Positions 33,346-45,852 of a DNA stretch of 64,000 nucleotides are shown here, piece after piece. How positions within the stretch are numbered: position 1 is the first letter of the stretch; every line of letters starts with the position of its first letter. The notes below the pieces were generated by a model. It did no database searches. It saw nothing but the letters and a program-made list of their open reading frames with translations, and was not told where the DNA came from. The position numbers and the translations under genes were made by a program. Origin of the DNA: Owenia fusiformis. Taxonomy: Eukaryota; Annelida; Polychaeta; Sabellida; Oweniidae. The stretch covers positions 25,979,985-26,043,984 of the forward strand of contig CAIIXF020000004.1 in NCBI GenBank assembly GCA_903813345.2. The letters run 5' to 3'.

Positions 33346-34867
33346 TGAAATTTGTAAACATAATAGGAGAACAGTTTTCCTGGTTCATAGTGTCTGCCTA
33401 TTTTATGGTGTGATCTCGTTCACGTCCTGTGCCTTGTTTATTTTGACCTACTTTTAGTACACTCTTGGCTACATGTATACACAATTTCGAAGAATATAAT
33501 TGAAGTGTAGTGTCAGAATCACAAAAATAAGGAAAACTTTGAATTTGACCTAAATTTTGACCTAGATATTTTGTATCCAAATTTTGAAGCTAGATTGCTT
33601 TTGAGGTACCTTTCATTTAAAGGCTTTCATTAAATTAAGCTGTACTCGGTCGTCGTATATGTCGTATTTTACACTTCAAAAAAAATTTCCCATTGACTTA
33701 ACATGGGGCACCAAATTTAGCAATTAGCGCCATAACTTCCGATGAGTGTTGGTTTAATGATATTGCAGTTATACAATGCTATTATATAGAGGTATATTTA
33801 CTGAGAGAGATTCAATATTGGTTTTATTCCGGGACACATTATGATATTTCCCGAGGGCCCAGGGGGAATCTGGGATTACTGTACCTCTATCAATTTACCT
33901 TTTCGGGACCTAAATCCTATTACCTACCTTTTTACTCAATCGGGGAAAACGAATCAAAAGAGAACAATACTTCTACATGTGCGCCGTGCAAGATTTCCAA
34001 TAGCTCGTCGTGTTTACCGAGAACGAAATATGTTTGTCCACCATTTTGAATGATACTAACTGGTATCAGGGTCATCAAGCTATGGAACAGGGATTTATGA
34101 TAATAGATTGGGTTACTATAGCTTGCAATGTTAAAGGCGATTGAACTATGTTATAAAACAACTTCCAGTACATTATGATATCTAAAATACATACAGTATA
34201 AAGAATCTTCGCCCGCAGGACGCGTATTTTGAATGCCTGAGAAGAACGCAAATGGGTACTGGCCCGGTGTTGCAATAGTAGCATTTAAAAATCTGTTCCT
34301 CTCGAGATTTATGGTCTTCTGAAATTATACTATTAATTGGTGTTGTTGCATCATTGCTCAAATCTAGAGGAGTGTTGTTGCATCTTCGGGTTGGTGTTGT
34401 TGCATCAATAGTGAGGAACTAAAACCGTGAACTTCTTGCTTCTTGATACTGCTACATGTATACTAATGACAGTTTCTTTAAATATAGATAGTGTGCTAAC
34501 TTCACGTGTATGGTTATTGAGAAACTCGTCCTAGAAATGGGTTTAAATTGGGGAAACAACATATCGTAAGAAAATCTATCACCGGAAGTCTGGCCATCTT
34601 GATGCAACAACACGGTGTTGTTGCATCACGATACCCCCCAGTGATTGGAGTATTTTTGACCTACTTCTTATGACGAAAATTCCCGAACCTTGTTCGGATT
34701 AATCCAGATTTTCTGACCTACTTTATCTACCGAGATTTCACGAGTTAACATTCGTCTCATTCCGGAATCCTGGTGACAATTTTATACTCAATTGGAGTAT
34801 TTTTGATCTACTTTTTCTGGATTTTGCCCTTCTTATTATATCTTGACAACGAGCAAATCAAAAAGTT

Positions 34868-34942
34868 CGACATGAACGGGTCTCGATCAACTAACCTAGA
34901 CAATGGAAGCCAGGCACGCTAACCATGAGGCCAACGAGCTAC
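34868..34942 (-). repeat. tRNA-like segment in composite repeat copy 2
   Basis: Inverse of the segment at 7113-7186, with the B-box-like GATCGAGACCC and A-box-like GGCCTCATGGTTAGCGTG. Confidence 0.45.
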
Positions 34943-35020
34943 CGATATGAAAGAACAAAAGTATTATATATTTATACCGAGCGCCAATTCAAAATGATCA
35001 TCACTTTTGTCTCCACTTAA

Positions 35021-36218
35021 AGACAGAGCCTCCACTATAAAAGCAGCTTGACCAGTAAAAATGGAGTCATTCTCAATTTGAAAATATTAGGAATATGAAA
35101 ATTTCTAATCAAGAGGAATAGTTAGTTAGTTGTAGCCAACAGATCACCATCAAATTTGTCACAGATGTTTATGAATACATTCTCCTTGAAATCTATTAAT
35201 CAATTATTGCAATTATGCATTACTTTTTTAGAAATCCTTATTTGAAAATAGGTAATTTTTTTAATTAAGAGGAGTGGCCTAATTCAAATTTCAACCAATG
35301 AGGTGAGGTATTCAGGGTCACATGATGTAAAGTTTGTTTGTAAATCTTTCAAAAGCACATGTTATAAGTACCATTTCAATATAACATAATTCATACTACT
35401 GTTAATCATAAGAAATGTGTCATTTACTTACCTACATATGGTATATTAAAGATATGACTCCAAAGACATTATATAATTACAAAATCCAATGCATTTGCTT
35501 GATGTAAATGACTTCAAGGTAACTGTATACTGTTCCAAAGACTTGAGATTACTACAATGTACTTGGCCATGGTTCATTTGGCTAACATTGATATAAGAAA
35601 CTCATCTATTGCCTTTTCTAGAGTTTGATGATTTTACAAAAGTTTCTTTTTGCTCAAACTTGCTTTTACGAGTTGGCTGAGGTTTTATTTGAAGATAAAT
35701 TGCCTTATTAAGCAGGTAGAGGGGCATACAGAACACGGAACCAAATGCTATGTTGAAAATTTTCTATATTTCAATTTGAACCTGTGTTTACATGTCACGT
35801 AGGCCAGTGTTTTATATGGGGATTATATGTACTTTACTTGTTTACATGAACGTAAATCATTACATGAAATCTACATTCTTCTGGGTTTAATCTGGGTTTG
35901 TATTGTCTTATTGGGGCTTTTCGACTTTAAAACAAACCCTACCTAAATGGATTGTGTCTCGGGAACGTTTTTGAAAATAGTTATTATAAACAATTCTGAA
36001 AGAATATCACATATTTTTGTCTTACCGATTTCAGTCATGAATTACGTCAATTTCTCGTGCAAACATTGGGTAGACGTTGTCATAACCGGATGCCCGAACG
36101 TGTCAGGAACATATAGATACTCGACATGTCGAATGATGTTGATTGAACATCAGGGTGCAGAGAAATCGTAATTTTACTGAGTGGCTTCACGAAAAAATAA
36201 GCAGCCCTTTAGGCCACC
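35021..36218. mobile_element. 1.2-kb insertion flanked by TTAA
   Basis: The composite repeat reads CTCCACTTAAATAC in its other copies. Here it is split after TTAA (35017-35020) and resumes with TTAA (36219-36222). A TTAA duplication is characteristic of piggyBac, Kolobok or Sola3 elements. The ends AGACAGAGCC and TTAGGCCACC are not clear inverted repeats, so the class is open. A ~60-bp stretch near its right end (ACATCAGGGTGCAGAGAAAT) also occurs at 6738-6784 beside copy 1. No protein domain was recognised. Confidence 0.65.
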
Positions 36219-36246
36219 TTAAATACAACTCGTCAGTTGTATCCAG

Positions 36247-37975
36247 TTGGAATCCCAGCGTATTTTTTTAAATTATATGGTTGTACTTTGATTTTACGCT
36301 GAAAACATTTATAACTACGTCAACTTTATATTAAAACATTTATTATCTTTTCAGTTGTATTAAAATGTAAAATATGATATATGTCAGCTTATTGCTTTCT
36401 GGAGAACAGTCAAGGTTTAAATTTGGTACAATGAATCGGACACTCATGTAAATCGACATGGTTATAACATTGAACTCAATGCAGTAAATTAGTTATTTCT
36501 ATGAATCACAGCGGGATTGGTTTCATTTTATATGATTGCCAACTCTGGCGTTTTTTTGTAAATGCTTTTGACCGCTGTAAATGTGAAACTGATACAGTAT
36601 TATTCAATTGTTTTATGTCTTGGTCACATTTGCTCCGATTTTCACTACGGCGCCCGGCCGATTGAGTATTGTGTTCAGAAATGTATTCAATTTTGAACAA
36701 AATACTCGCAGCAAATGTGATCCAGGCATTACAAAGCGGTATTTCGAACATACTATTGTTCACACTACCCTACCACGTGACCACGTTTAAAATGGAAACA
36801 GGGTACAGCTAAGTTGCAAATGGAGGACGTGGGTTTAATTCCATATTTCTGAACGTAAAATACATTTTACATTTATTTCTAGTGTTCAACCAGACATAGA
36901 ATTGATTCATCAAGCAGTTTTTAGAATATCGTTGGCAAAAAACCACTATAGGCAAAGATAGATAATAGTGGGCGCAGTGAAGCAAAACTCGAATGCAATA
37001 CACGATACATTTCAGTAAATCTGTCAACGTACAGGGAGCATGTAAGTTTCCCTTCGAAAATGTTACATTTATATGTAACAAAAAAAACAGTTAACTATCA
37101 TTTAAACTGCGTGTCATCGTGTTATAGGTGGATACGTTTTCTAGTATGTTATTCAACTGTATTTTTGTGAATTTGAACAAAACATTTTAAATGATCGGTT
37201 TTTGAGGACGGTAGTGAATTATACCATTCAAGGGGTTATATAGAAAGATTCTTCACGTGTAGTTCAGGCAATTTTAATTATTCTGAGTAGCGGATGGTCA
37301 TTAATACTGATAGCGGATAGTCATTTATCATTAACGTCTTAATATTTAATTTCGTTATTTTATTTCAATTTGATACCCTAGTAACACGTATAATCTAGCG
37401 TTCTTGTTAATTTTATGACTAAAATGCATACGACCTGAAAGCCCGTGTCTAAATCTACAAGATAATGTTTACCTTATTTGGATTAAATAACAATTGATGA
37501 CACCCCAAAGCATAGGCGGCCTTTTTAGCATTACTTTCACTGTTTGCAACGTAAATGTACATGGGGTCGGGACATAGTATGTCTGTATAATCAGCTTTCT
37601 TTCTCGCTCCCTGTACTATTGAACAATTTACATTCCTTGTACCCTGTATTGATCAACTTTTGCAACTGTGTACCGTGTACTAAGACATATCAAATATTTT
37701 ACAATTTCAAACGGTATTATTTTCATTCTTTCTATAACTATCATATAACTTGGAACATCGACTTCACTATTGCACCACTGAAGTGTAGCGAATAGCAATA
37801 TTGACTCACTCCGAGCACCAAACGTATTAACCTTTTGAGTAAGCAGTCGATATACTCAAAAGCGACCTGTTTGAAAGCCAAAAAATTCGCGCATGCGTGA
37901 TCGAGGTAGGGTAGTGTGATTGTTGCTTAACCACGACCTAGCCAATTTTAAAATCATACTCCTTATTTAAATCCA
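36247..37975. other. No gene recognised; inverted motifs suggest a MITE
   Basis: TTGGTCACATTTGCTCCG near 36620 is inverted as AGCAAATGTGATCCAGG near 36712. CACACTACCCTACC near 36762 is inverted as GGTAGGGTAGTGTG near 37905. Frames on either strand are short and featureless. Confidence 0.4.
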
Positions 37976-38089
37976 ACGATAGGAGCTCATGGAAAGTATA
38001 CATTTTAACTTTTATACATCTTTACAAATACTAGAAATCTACATGTTAGAGTGGATCACGAAGGGTCCCCATATAGCAGCAGCCTCCAT

Positions 38090-38510
38090 AAAATGCAAAA
38101 TACCTGTATTGATAACTTGACTTTGACTGATTTTTGAATTGAGATGAACTTGTTGAAACCTCGTAAAACGCCAGATACTAGTACCTAGATGTGACCTTGA
38201 AATAACGTTGGCCAATACACATTGACTTTGACCTTAGGTCACCTAATCATGTGTCGTCAAGGGTCATTGTAGCCCTCAAGGTCCTTTCAACGCCAAATAC
38301 TTACCCAGTTACATTGGCGTTGAATTCAGTTCACCTAATCGTTGGTTGCCAAGGGTCACAGCAGCCCAAAGGACTTTAAATCACCAAATACATAGATATT
38401 GATATTTTACATAGGAATGACCTTGACATCAGGTCACCTAATCATGCCTCATCAAGGGTCGAATCTCAGACCAAGGGTAAAAAACGCGTAAACCTAGATA
38501 TTGACGTTTT
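38090..38510 (+). repeat. TGACCTTGACC-type satellite, second array
   Basis: About three to four degenerate units with AGGTCACCTAATCAT, CCAAGGGTCACAGCAGCCC and TAGATATTGA, matching the array at 2596-3735. Confidence 0.75.
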
Positions 38511-39124
38511 AAAGAGAGAATCGGATCTAGCAAGCAGTCTAACAAAAAAATTGTTTCAATTTTAGAATATTTCTGGCTTATGTCATTCCTTTTCATGTCT
38601 ATTATCAAAAAATCCCCAAACTGCACACTTTATTTCAGGAAAACTAAAGAGTTTATGTCACAATTTTAATTCATTATTCTAACATTCCATTCACAATTTA
38701 TGCATACACAGGTCCTTTAAACTTGTTTAGCATTAATTGGCAAAATAAGCTGGCCAAATAATCAGTTTATGTTTTTTTTAAACTGGAGCTTCTAAATATT
38801 AACACTTAATTTAAAAACTCAACCAATTAAGAGTCTAAAAACAGTGATAGAGTTGAGTCAGGGTGTTTTGATTAGAGTGAGAAAAAAGTACAACCAAGTA
38901 TGTGGAAGCTTGGGAAACATGATTTAGTGAGATGTACAAAATGTAAAATATTTGAAAAACTCCTTAGCTTTTGGGAGTGATATTATAAATACCATGGATT
39001 TATCCTAGTACCACAAGTTAAAGTGTACGGATTAAATCATTGTACATATCTCAAAATATTATATTATTGACAAAATGTCACAAATATGAATTAGAAGTAT
39101 AGAAGCAGTTTAATAAGATAAATG

Positions 39125-39431
39125 TGCATATATAGACAGTTTAGCGTATACTATTGGTGAACTATAGATGATATAGCAGCATGCATATATGATTGATGAA
39201 AAATAGATTATATATTAGCGTGCATATATGACTGGTGAACGATAGAGTGTACATATATTATCGATGAACTATAAATGATATGATAACGTGCATATACGAC
39301 TGGTGAACAATAGAGCGTACATATATTATCGATGAAACTATAAATGATATAATAACGTGCATATATGACTGGTGAACAATAGAGCGTACATATATTATCG
39401 ATGAACTATAGATTATATATTAGCGTACATA
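39125..39431 (+). repeat. ~90-bp tandem repeat, about 3.5 copies
   Basis: Units carry GCGTACATATATTATCGATG, AACTATA.ATGATAT, and CGTGCATATATGACTGGTG. ATTATCGATGAA recurs near 39255, 39328 and 39393. It ends at the TA target of the adjoining mariner. Confidence 0.85.
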
Positions 39432-40514
39432 CGAGGGGTGATTCAAAAGTAATGGACAAAATTTTATAGGCATACTAAATTTCACCCAATCAGTCTAATT
39501 TTTTCACAGTGAATAGATCAATCAATTCTCTACTTTGCGTCGAATTCTCATTTAAATGCATTTGAAATTGTTTCAGCTATGCGTAACCATGGTAACAAGG
39601 GTAAGCATGGGTGGAATTGGTTTTTAATGATAATTGAATGTTTTTGTCATTTTTGCTTGATTTCGTTTTAATGACTCAATTACCACACATGATATGTCTA
39701 ACAAGCATGGTAATGCAATTGTCAAGCAAGACTCACATGCCCATGTGTTTGCTGTTGAGTTCTAAATTCAGCAACCAATTGTGCTATGACATCACAATGA
39801 TATTTCTAAGAATAATGAGTCACAGTGAGTCAGAAAGTAGATCAGACTCTTAGACTCACACACATCCAAGAAATGTCTACTTTACAACAAATCAAAGTTA
39901 AGCAAAGGATTGTTATTGAATATTTGGTAGCTACTGGAGAGACAAGGCAGGCAGTTGTCAAGAAAATAAAAGAGACACATGGAGACCCTTAAGATGGCAT
40001 TAAAGGGACAATCCTTTCAGACATTAGCTGAGCTGCAAATGGCTGTACAAAAACAGCTGAACACCATGGCTGCTGATGGATTTGGGCATGTGTTCTCTGC
40101 ATGGGTGCGCCGACAGAAGAAAGTAATTGAAGTTGGAGGAGAATACATTGAGGATTGAATATAATTCAAATGGATGATCATCAGGAATAATAAGGAATGA
40201 TATGGATTATTATTGAACTTACTGCGATATGCTTTTCATATACATCTTGCATTGCAAGATATATTGCACCAGCAAACTTTTCATTGAAAATCCATTTGTT
40301 ATTATGATGAAAATAGCCTTAAAAATGGATTCCGGGTGTATGCACCATGATCCAAGAGAAGTGCTCTATCTCAAAATGTATTTGCATTTAGTTAATAAAA
40401 TTTTAACATCTAATAGATAATTGATTAATCTTTATTTGTACAAAGTTTCATTCAAATCTGGTAAAGGTAAGCGTGCCTATAAAATTTTGTCCATTACTTT
40501 TGAATCACCCCTCG
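39432..40514 (+). mobile_element. Mariner-like element with internally deleted transposase
   Basis: Termini CGAGGGGTGATTCAAAAGTA and the exact inverse, continuing with ATGGACAAAATTTTATAGGC, flanked by TA on both sides (39430-39431 and 40515-40516). Coding sequence survives as an N-terminal piece and a C-terminal piece only. Inserted in the centre of the 37976-41615 element. The well preserved ends suggest it moved recently using another element's transposase. Confidence 0.9.
39873..40158 (+). pseudogene. Mariner-like transposase remnant, catalytic core missing
   Basis: The first part, 39873-39992, reads MSTLQQIKVKQRIVIEYLVA, TGETRQAVVKKIKETHGDP, then a stop. This is the N-terminal helix-turn-helix region that binds the terminal repeats. 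After a shift, 40018-40158 reads QTLAELQMAVQKQLNTMAAD then GFGHVFSAWVRRQKKVIEVG and a stop, the C-terminal end of the family. An intact mariner transposase is around 340 residues. Here the whole DD(D/E) catalytic region is absent, so the copy cannot be autonomous. Confidence 0.8.
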
Positions 40515-41129
40515 TACAGGGTGAACAATAAATACATCAACTGATATAAAGGATACCTATATTAACAGTGATCAGAGAAAACTACAGTAGCAACTACGAC
40601 AAATGGATATGATATGCAATGTCATGCAGATTTAATCTCAAAGTGATCGATGAAACGTGATACGTGAAATAAGACTACAGATATGTGAACTATATATGTG
40701 ACAATATTTATAAGCAATTTATCACATATTGCTTCTACCACATATAGAATTAAATTCCTTACTTTTTAATATTATATTGTACTTACCTCATAATTAATCA
40801 ATAAGTAGGTACCTACCCAATTATTTGAGTAAAATCATTTAATAAATAGCTTTGTACATATTCCCAATCTACTTTTTTGTGGTTTTAAGTAGACCAAAAG
40901 AGCCTTTAGACACAATACTTGACACTTTACAACAATGACTTTTGTATATTTCTTCTATAAGAATGGTTACTTATTATTTACAGATCTATTATAACTTCAT
41001 CAATTTCTAACATATCGTAAATATTTTGTGAGATATTGTATTTGAGATTGTAAGGAATAGATAAGTACGTCAATTGTACATGTTGATTGTAATTTTGTCA
41101 CCTCCATATATCTGATTCTGCCTTTAACC

Positions 41130-41560
41130 TAGAATGACTTTGACCTCTGACCTTAGTAGAACGCTCACTGGCCCATCAAGTATGAGGGCAAAAGGAGATG
41201 TCGAGACCTACTATAAAAGCATGTTTGATCTGTCTGTCATTTTGTCTGTCTGTCGGGACATCTCCTTCTACACCATTTAACCTTAGTAAGTTGGTCTCCG
41301 AAGGTCAGAGTTGAGTTCATTCAAAGGTAAACGATCAATGTCTAGGTATTTGGCGTTTGATGATACTATGGCCCTTGGCGAATTATGATTAGATGAACCG
41401 AGGTCAACATTATTGTTTCTTGTACAAGGTCATCCCAAGGTCAAAGATAAATATTTAGGTATTTTACGTTTCAAGACCTTTGGACAAATTCGATTCAATT
41501 CAAGAATCGGTCAAGGTCAAAAAATCAATATACAGGTATTTTGTATTTTTTGTAACGATG
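41130..41560 (-). repeat. TGACCTTGACC-type satellite, third array (inverted)
   Basis: On the minus strand it carries TTGACCTTGACC, AATACCTAGACATTGA and GCCAAGGGCC. It also contains a perfect 11-bp inverted pair, AAGGAGATGTC with GACATCTCCTT, around 41190-41276 enclosing TCTGTCTGTC runs. Confidence 0.7.
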
Positions 41561-41615
41561 TATTACAGTTAAAATGTATACAGAGATAAAATAGGTTAGC
41601 TCCTATAGTTTCCTT

Positions 41616-42343
41616 GTGTATACGTTTATGTCTCTGCGTAATAACGCAGATGCGAGCAGGTAGTTACCAATCTCACCACAAGGTGGCTCGTTCGGGTCAG
41701 ATAGCATGGCGGGTATGGTAGAAAGTTCCCTTTAACTTAAAGTACATCTGTTTTCGTGGTTCAATTTTCATATCACCCTTAAAATGTATCTAATAGCAAT
41801 GCAAATTAAAATATATCCAGTGAACGAAAATGCAATACAAGAATAGATATTTCACTTTTTGTGATTTTGTAACAATGGGGTTATTTTTTGTATATGTAAC
41901 ATGGTCATTTTCACATTTTATATTATTACTGTTCATATTAATCAATCCCTATTCATCTCAATATAACAGGTCCCTAAGTAGGTTGTTTGCAGTTTTACTC
42001 TTTTAATACCATATTCACTTTTCACCTTTTATTGAAACCAGTTATTCAACTATGCAAACTGTGTCAGTTTTATATATCTATTGTTCCCTTATATGGTCTT
42101 TCTCACTCACATGTAGCTGAGTTTGCATTGGGTGTTGGCTTGTCAGTTGTTGTAAGAGTTCATGTTGTACATTACAGAGCATTGTATTTTGAACATTGAA
42201 GTTTGAAATATACTATTTTATATATATTTTAATTTGAAGTTCGAGTTATTTTATTGCCACCCACGGGCCTTCCACACGCCCATTTACATATAACGCATTG
42301 AAACAACTTTAAAAAGTGAGCAATGTCAGTGTTGTGATAATAT
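41616..42343. other. No gene recognised
   Basis: AT-rich. The 70-residue frame at 41987-42199 has no domain feature. Confidence 0.35.
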
Positions 42344-43103
42344 AGAATTTTCGTTATAAGTTGTTTCAAAAACTTATACGTATACTTATAGTTTAAAGGG
42401 TCTCGTCGAACTAAAATCAATTCAAATTGATTTTCATAATCTGTACCAAGTGGGGCATAACTATTCCCGATATAGCCAAGCTCCATCATCAACTAGGGAC
42501 TGCGAATACAATGTCCTTTCCTAGTGTCAATTATGAACACGATAAACTAAACGCTAGTTGACGGGTCCTTGTAGTGTACGATAAACAAGACCCTTTAAAG
42601 TGAATCACTACACGAACGAGTCGATCATTTCAAAGTTCTCATGAAATTATAAGGTCAATTTTTAAGTTTTTACGTATAAAAGGGCCTTTATACGCAGATT
42701 ATAAACCTACAGAGTTGGATCTCCGCATAGTATATGTGTGGACCTACTGACCAGAATGGCTTATTAAAACTAATCGGCTGAATAGGCATAGTATCCAATC
42801 AAACAGCTCGACTCATTCATTAGCTGGACAAATTATCCCTTCGTTATTTCTACAAGGTGATTCAAAACGATCATCTACAAAAAACATATTTGAGAGTAGA
42901 TAAATCTGTAAAACCCGTGTGCTATATCAGCCTATTTGATTCTAGAAAACACATATGACACAACTAAACATGCTTTACATCAAGGGGGTACCGTCCTAGG
43001 AGATATTTCCCGACGAATTAGGAAATTTTAAAACACCTTGTTTATTGGGTTTATAAGTATAAGTATATGTGTAAGTTTTTAAAAAACGTATAACGAAAAT
43101 TCT
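42344..43103. mobile_element. MITE with AGAATTTTCGTTAT termini
   Basis: A perfect 14-bp inverted pair, AGAATTTTCGTTAT at 42344 and ATAACGAAAATTCT ending at 43103. AAAAACTTATACGTATACTT just inside the left end is imperfectly inverted inside the right. A solitary copy of the terminus (ACGTATAACGAAAATTCTCT) is at 16285-16304. Frames inside are not protein-like. Confidence 0.7.
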
Positions 43104-43191
43104 CTAATAACGCCCCTCATACCTATTTATTACAGGTCGTGTAGACCATTGTTGCCTGATTTATAGCAAAAACATTGACTTTTGCACGTTG

Positions 43192-43216
43192 ATGATGATG
43201 ATGATGATGATGATGC
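43192..43216 (+). repeat. (GAT)n microsatellite
   Basis: About eight perfect GAT units after CACGTT. Confidence 0.95.
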
Positions 43217-45852
43217 GCCTTTTATAATAGATCTCATATCTTAGAAGCGTATCAGTTCAAAAAAATGCTAGAAGACCTTACATATTTTGCCATGCACTGC
43301 GCCTATTCATTTGGCAATTCAGTTGTAAATTTTATCTTGAAAATAATAAATCTTCCAAAGGACAAGGTGCAATTAATTGCAAATATCCCTATGGTCAAAA
43401 TGAATCATTCGTAGGTGTAACATGAAGAATAAAATGTCATATGATACTTTGGAAAATATTAAAGTGCTCGGACACACATAAGCTGAGATAGGGATCATTT
43501 CGTTCAGTAAAGGTTGTATTGACTTACATGAGGCTGTGCACCATTGACTTAACATGAGGATATCAGCAGATCCCAATAGAGGCCATTGGTTTCCATTGAT
43601 TATCACAGAAATACCAAAAATACACTATGACCTGAATCGATTGCAAACTTAATAATTTCACAATACGACACAAATGGTTTATCTCATCAAATGTGCAAAC
43701 ATGAAGTTTGCAATCGATTCAGGTCATACTTAAAATTAAAAGATTGTACATTTTTTCATCATTTTTTTCCCTACAAAATGGCTATAGAAAAATGCTCCAA
43801 AAACAACTTTTACACTTATCAAATATCATACAAGTTTGTAAAACCAAAGATTATTCTATTATATTTCATTATGTAGTAACATATTTGGATAAGATGCAGG
43901 GATGCGTAGGATGTAAATGGATTTTGACAGACACAAAATACTTCCTGGTTTGGAATCTATGCCTCTACACTTCATGATTGAATTATGACCCTAATAAGTG
44001 GCCTATACATCAATATAGTGCTGAATATAGGTCAACAAGATACTAGTGTGCATATAAATGTAATAATTGAAGCAGAATACTCATTTTGAAAAATCAGATG
44101 AATTATTTTTTCCCATGGGGAGATCCCAATGGAGGGTGTATAAGGTCCTTTGTTGAGTTTTCTTACAGAAATCGCCGACCCCCCCCCCCCTCCATCCATT
44201 TTGTATGATCACCGGGCGTGATTTAAAGTGCCTGATAAACTATAAAATGCGCATGCGTCCAGGTGTTGATAAACTATAAATAGCGAAAACCCAGGGTTTG
44301 TCATCACAAGGTAAGCCAGGACGTGTTGAGCGAACATCTAGTGTTGATATTGAATTTACATGTAGCCAGATAAGTTTCCTTATTGAAATTACATATAGTT
44401 ATTAGCAATACTTTGGAGGTGATAATTAATAAAATATGAGTATATATGAGAGAAATTGGCCATTTCGAACCTATTGAAAGTTTGTGGCTCTCGGCTACAC
44501 CGGGGAATTTACTTCCATGAGTACAGACACAAATGTGGGGCTCCCCAAGAGGTACGCGAGAAGGTGACCTGGCATCAAATGTACGACTAAATGCTTCTAT
44601 TGAGTAGATAAAAGAGCGAATGCGACAATAAGTTATTGCAAACGACAATTCCGAGCATTCATCTCACTGAAGTATTTTGAAGTGAAGAAAATATGATTTT
44701 TGTTTTGAAACATGGATTCAGATGAACGTAACTTCATTCTGACAACTAATCAAAACTGAACAAAATTGATTATACGTAACAGACGATTTATTGTTTTACA
44801 ATGTTTTGATCGGCTAAAAGAATGAAACCAAGAAATTATGACATGTAAAATGGCAATTTTGAAATGTAAAATTTAAAAGTGACAAACACAACCTCCACTC
44901 TTTATGAGCCCTAAAATGTACATGCAGCAGTGGTAGTGTACAGTTTATTATCACACTACTGGGCTTTGTATTCTAAAGCTTGTGTTTTTAATAACACTGT
45001 TCACTCGACGTAAATGTTTTGTGTGTGCGCAGTCAACGATAATCATTGTTTTATCCCGGTTATATGACCTCGGCAATTATAACAAACCCGTACTAAACGA
45101 AAAAAACGCAAATAAGAGAAAGCTTTCACACACATTTAAAAAATGAACTAGTCTAATCCGCCAGTATAAACTCTGTTATATACGTAGCAAGGTCGGGCGC
45201 ACACTTTAAGCTGCTGATATTCTTCTTTAAACGAGTCGGATTTTCAAAATCTATAAGTTGGACTCCCTTTATAGAAGCTTTGAACTGAATTTGCACTGCT
45301 TAATGCTGAAATTTTATTGTTTATCCATACATTTTAAGAAAAAATGTATAAAAAAAGATGTTAAGCCAAATGTTGCCCTAAAAATTCAGAAAATGTAAAA
45401 AATTTCGAATTTTCTATGTACAGGCCTTGTTTCCCCTTTAAGAAGCTTAATATGTAAATTATCTAATCAAACACTTCGTCCACCATTTTGAAACACTAAT
45501 CAATCCAATCTGTGCTAGCGATTCATAGGGCGAGCAATTGGGATATTTCCAGGGTTCGTACACACCTGGAAATGTCAGGGAAATTGACTTGATTTTCCGA
45601 GTGCTGGAAATGTCAGGTAATTTTAAAATTAGGTCAAAAGGGCCAAAGATGACCGGGAATTTTGAAACAATAGATATGTCAGGGAAATGTCAGGGAAATT
45701 TGTATCAGTGTTGAAAAAATAATGTTCCAGAAAAAAAATTAGGACTATGACAGGATATCAATGAAATCCAAAATGTAATATTTAGTTGATTCCACAGGCT
45801 AAAGTATGAAAACGTATAACATATATCTAAAAATTTTACACTGTCTTGATTA
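43217..45852. other. No gene recognised
   Basis: A near-perfect inverted pair, GACCTGAATCGATTGCAAAC and its inverse, spans 43629-43727. Two C/G homopolymers and a repeated TCAGGGAAATT word (45570-45700) were noted. The 114-residue minus frame at 44304-44648 has no recognisable domain. Confidence 0.4.

Larger units (their letters stand above)
32040..34643. mobile_element. CAC-ended inverted-repeat element, 2.6 kb, 5-bp target duplication
   Basis: Termini CACTGGGGGGTATCGTGATG and its inverse. The inverted repeats extend about 300 bp with high identity. ATTGG flanks both sides (32035-32039 and 34644-34648), and removing the element restores the family palindrome ACTCCATTGGAGT. Each arm starts with GATGCAACAACAC-C-GTGTTGTTGCATC, a 13-bp perfect palindrome, and further GATGCAACAACACC copies sit near 32276, 32308, 34339, 34372 and 34393. 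CAC ends and 5-bp duplications are features of Transib elements, but the heptamer is not the Transib/RSS consensus. The interior (microsatellite, a duplicated ~145-bp spaced block) has no transposase. Confidence 0.85.
31243..36246 (-). repeat. Composite repeat family, copy 2, with two nested insertions
   Basis: Opposite-strand counterpart of 6790-8183. It starts with the 3' end AACAGGATTTTAAGAGG and ends in CGTCAGTTGTATCCAG. The family sequence is in three pieces: 31243-32039, 34644-35020 and 36219-36246. They are separated by a 2.6-kb CAC-ended element and a 1.2-kb TTAA-flanked insert. The 84-residue frame at 31665-31919 is a by-product of the repeat. The piece carrying the outer tRNA-like segment is missing. 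Confidence 0.85.
37976..41615. mobile_element. 3.6-kb inverted-repeat element carrying satellite arms and a mariner
   Basis: GATAGGAGCT and GTATACATTTTAACT at the left are inverted at 41570-41615 (AGTTAAAATGTATAC, TAGCTCCTATAG). AATACCTGTATTGAT near 38100 is inverted near 41528. Degenerate TGACCTTGACC satellite lies in both arms, in opposite orientations. Target duplication and exact ends were not fixed. A nested mariner (39432-40514) and a tandem repeat occupy the centre. No transposase of its own. Confidence 0.6.

Noticed and set aside
44304-44648. 114-residue minus-strand frame
   Set aside because: No recognisable domain, and neighbouring sequence shows no splice or promoter context.
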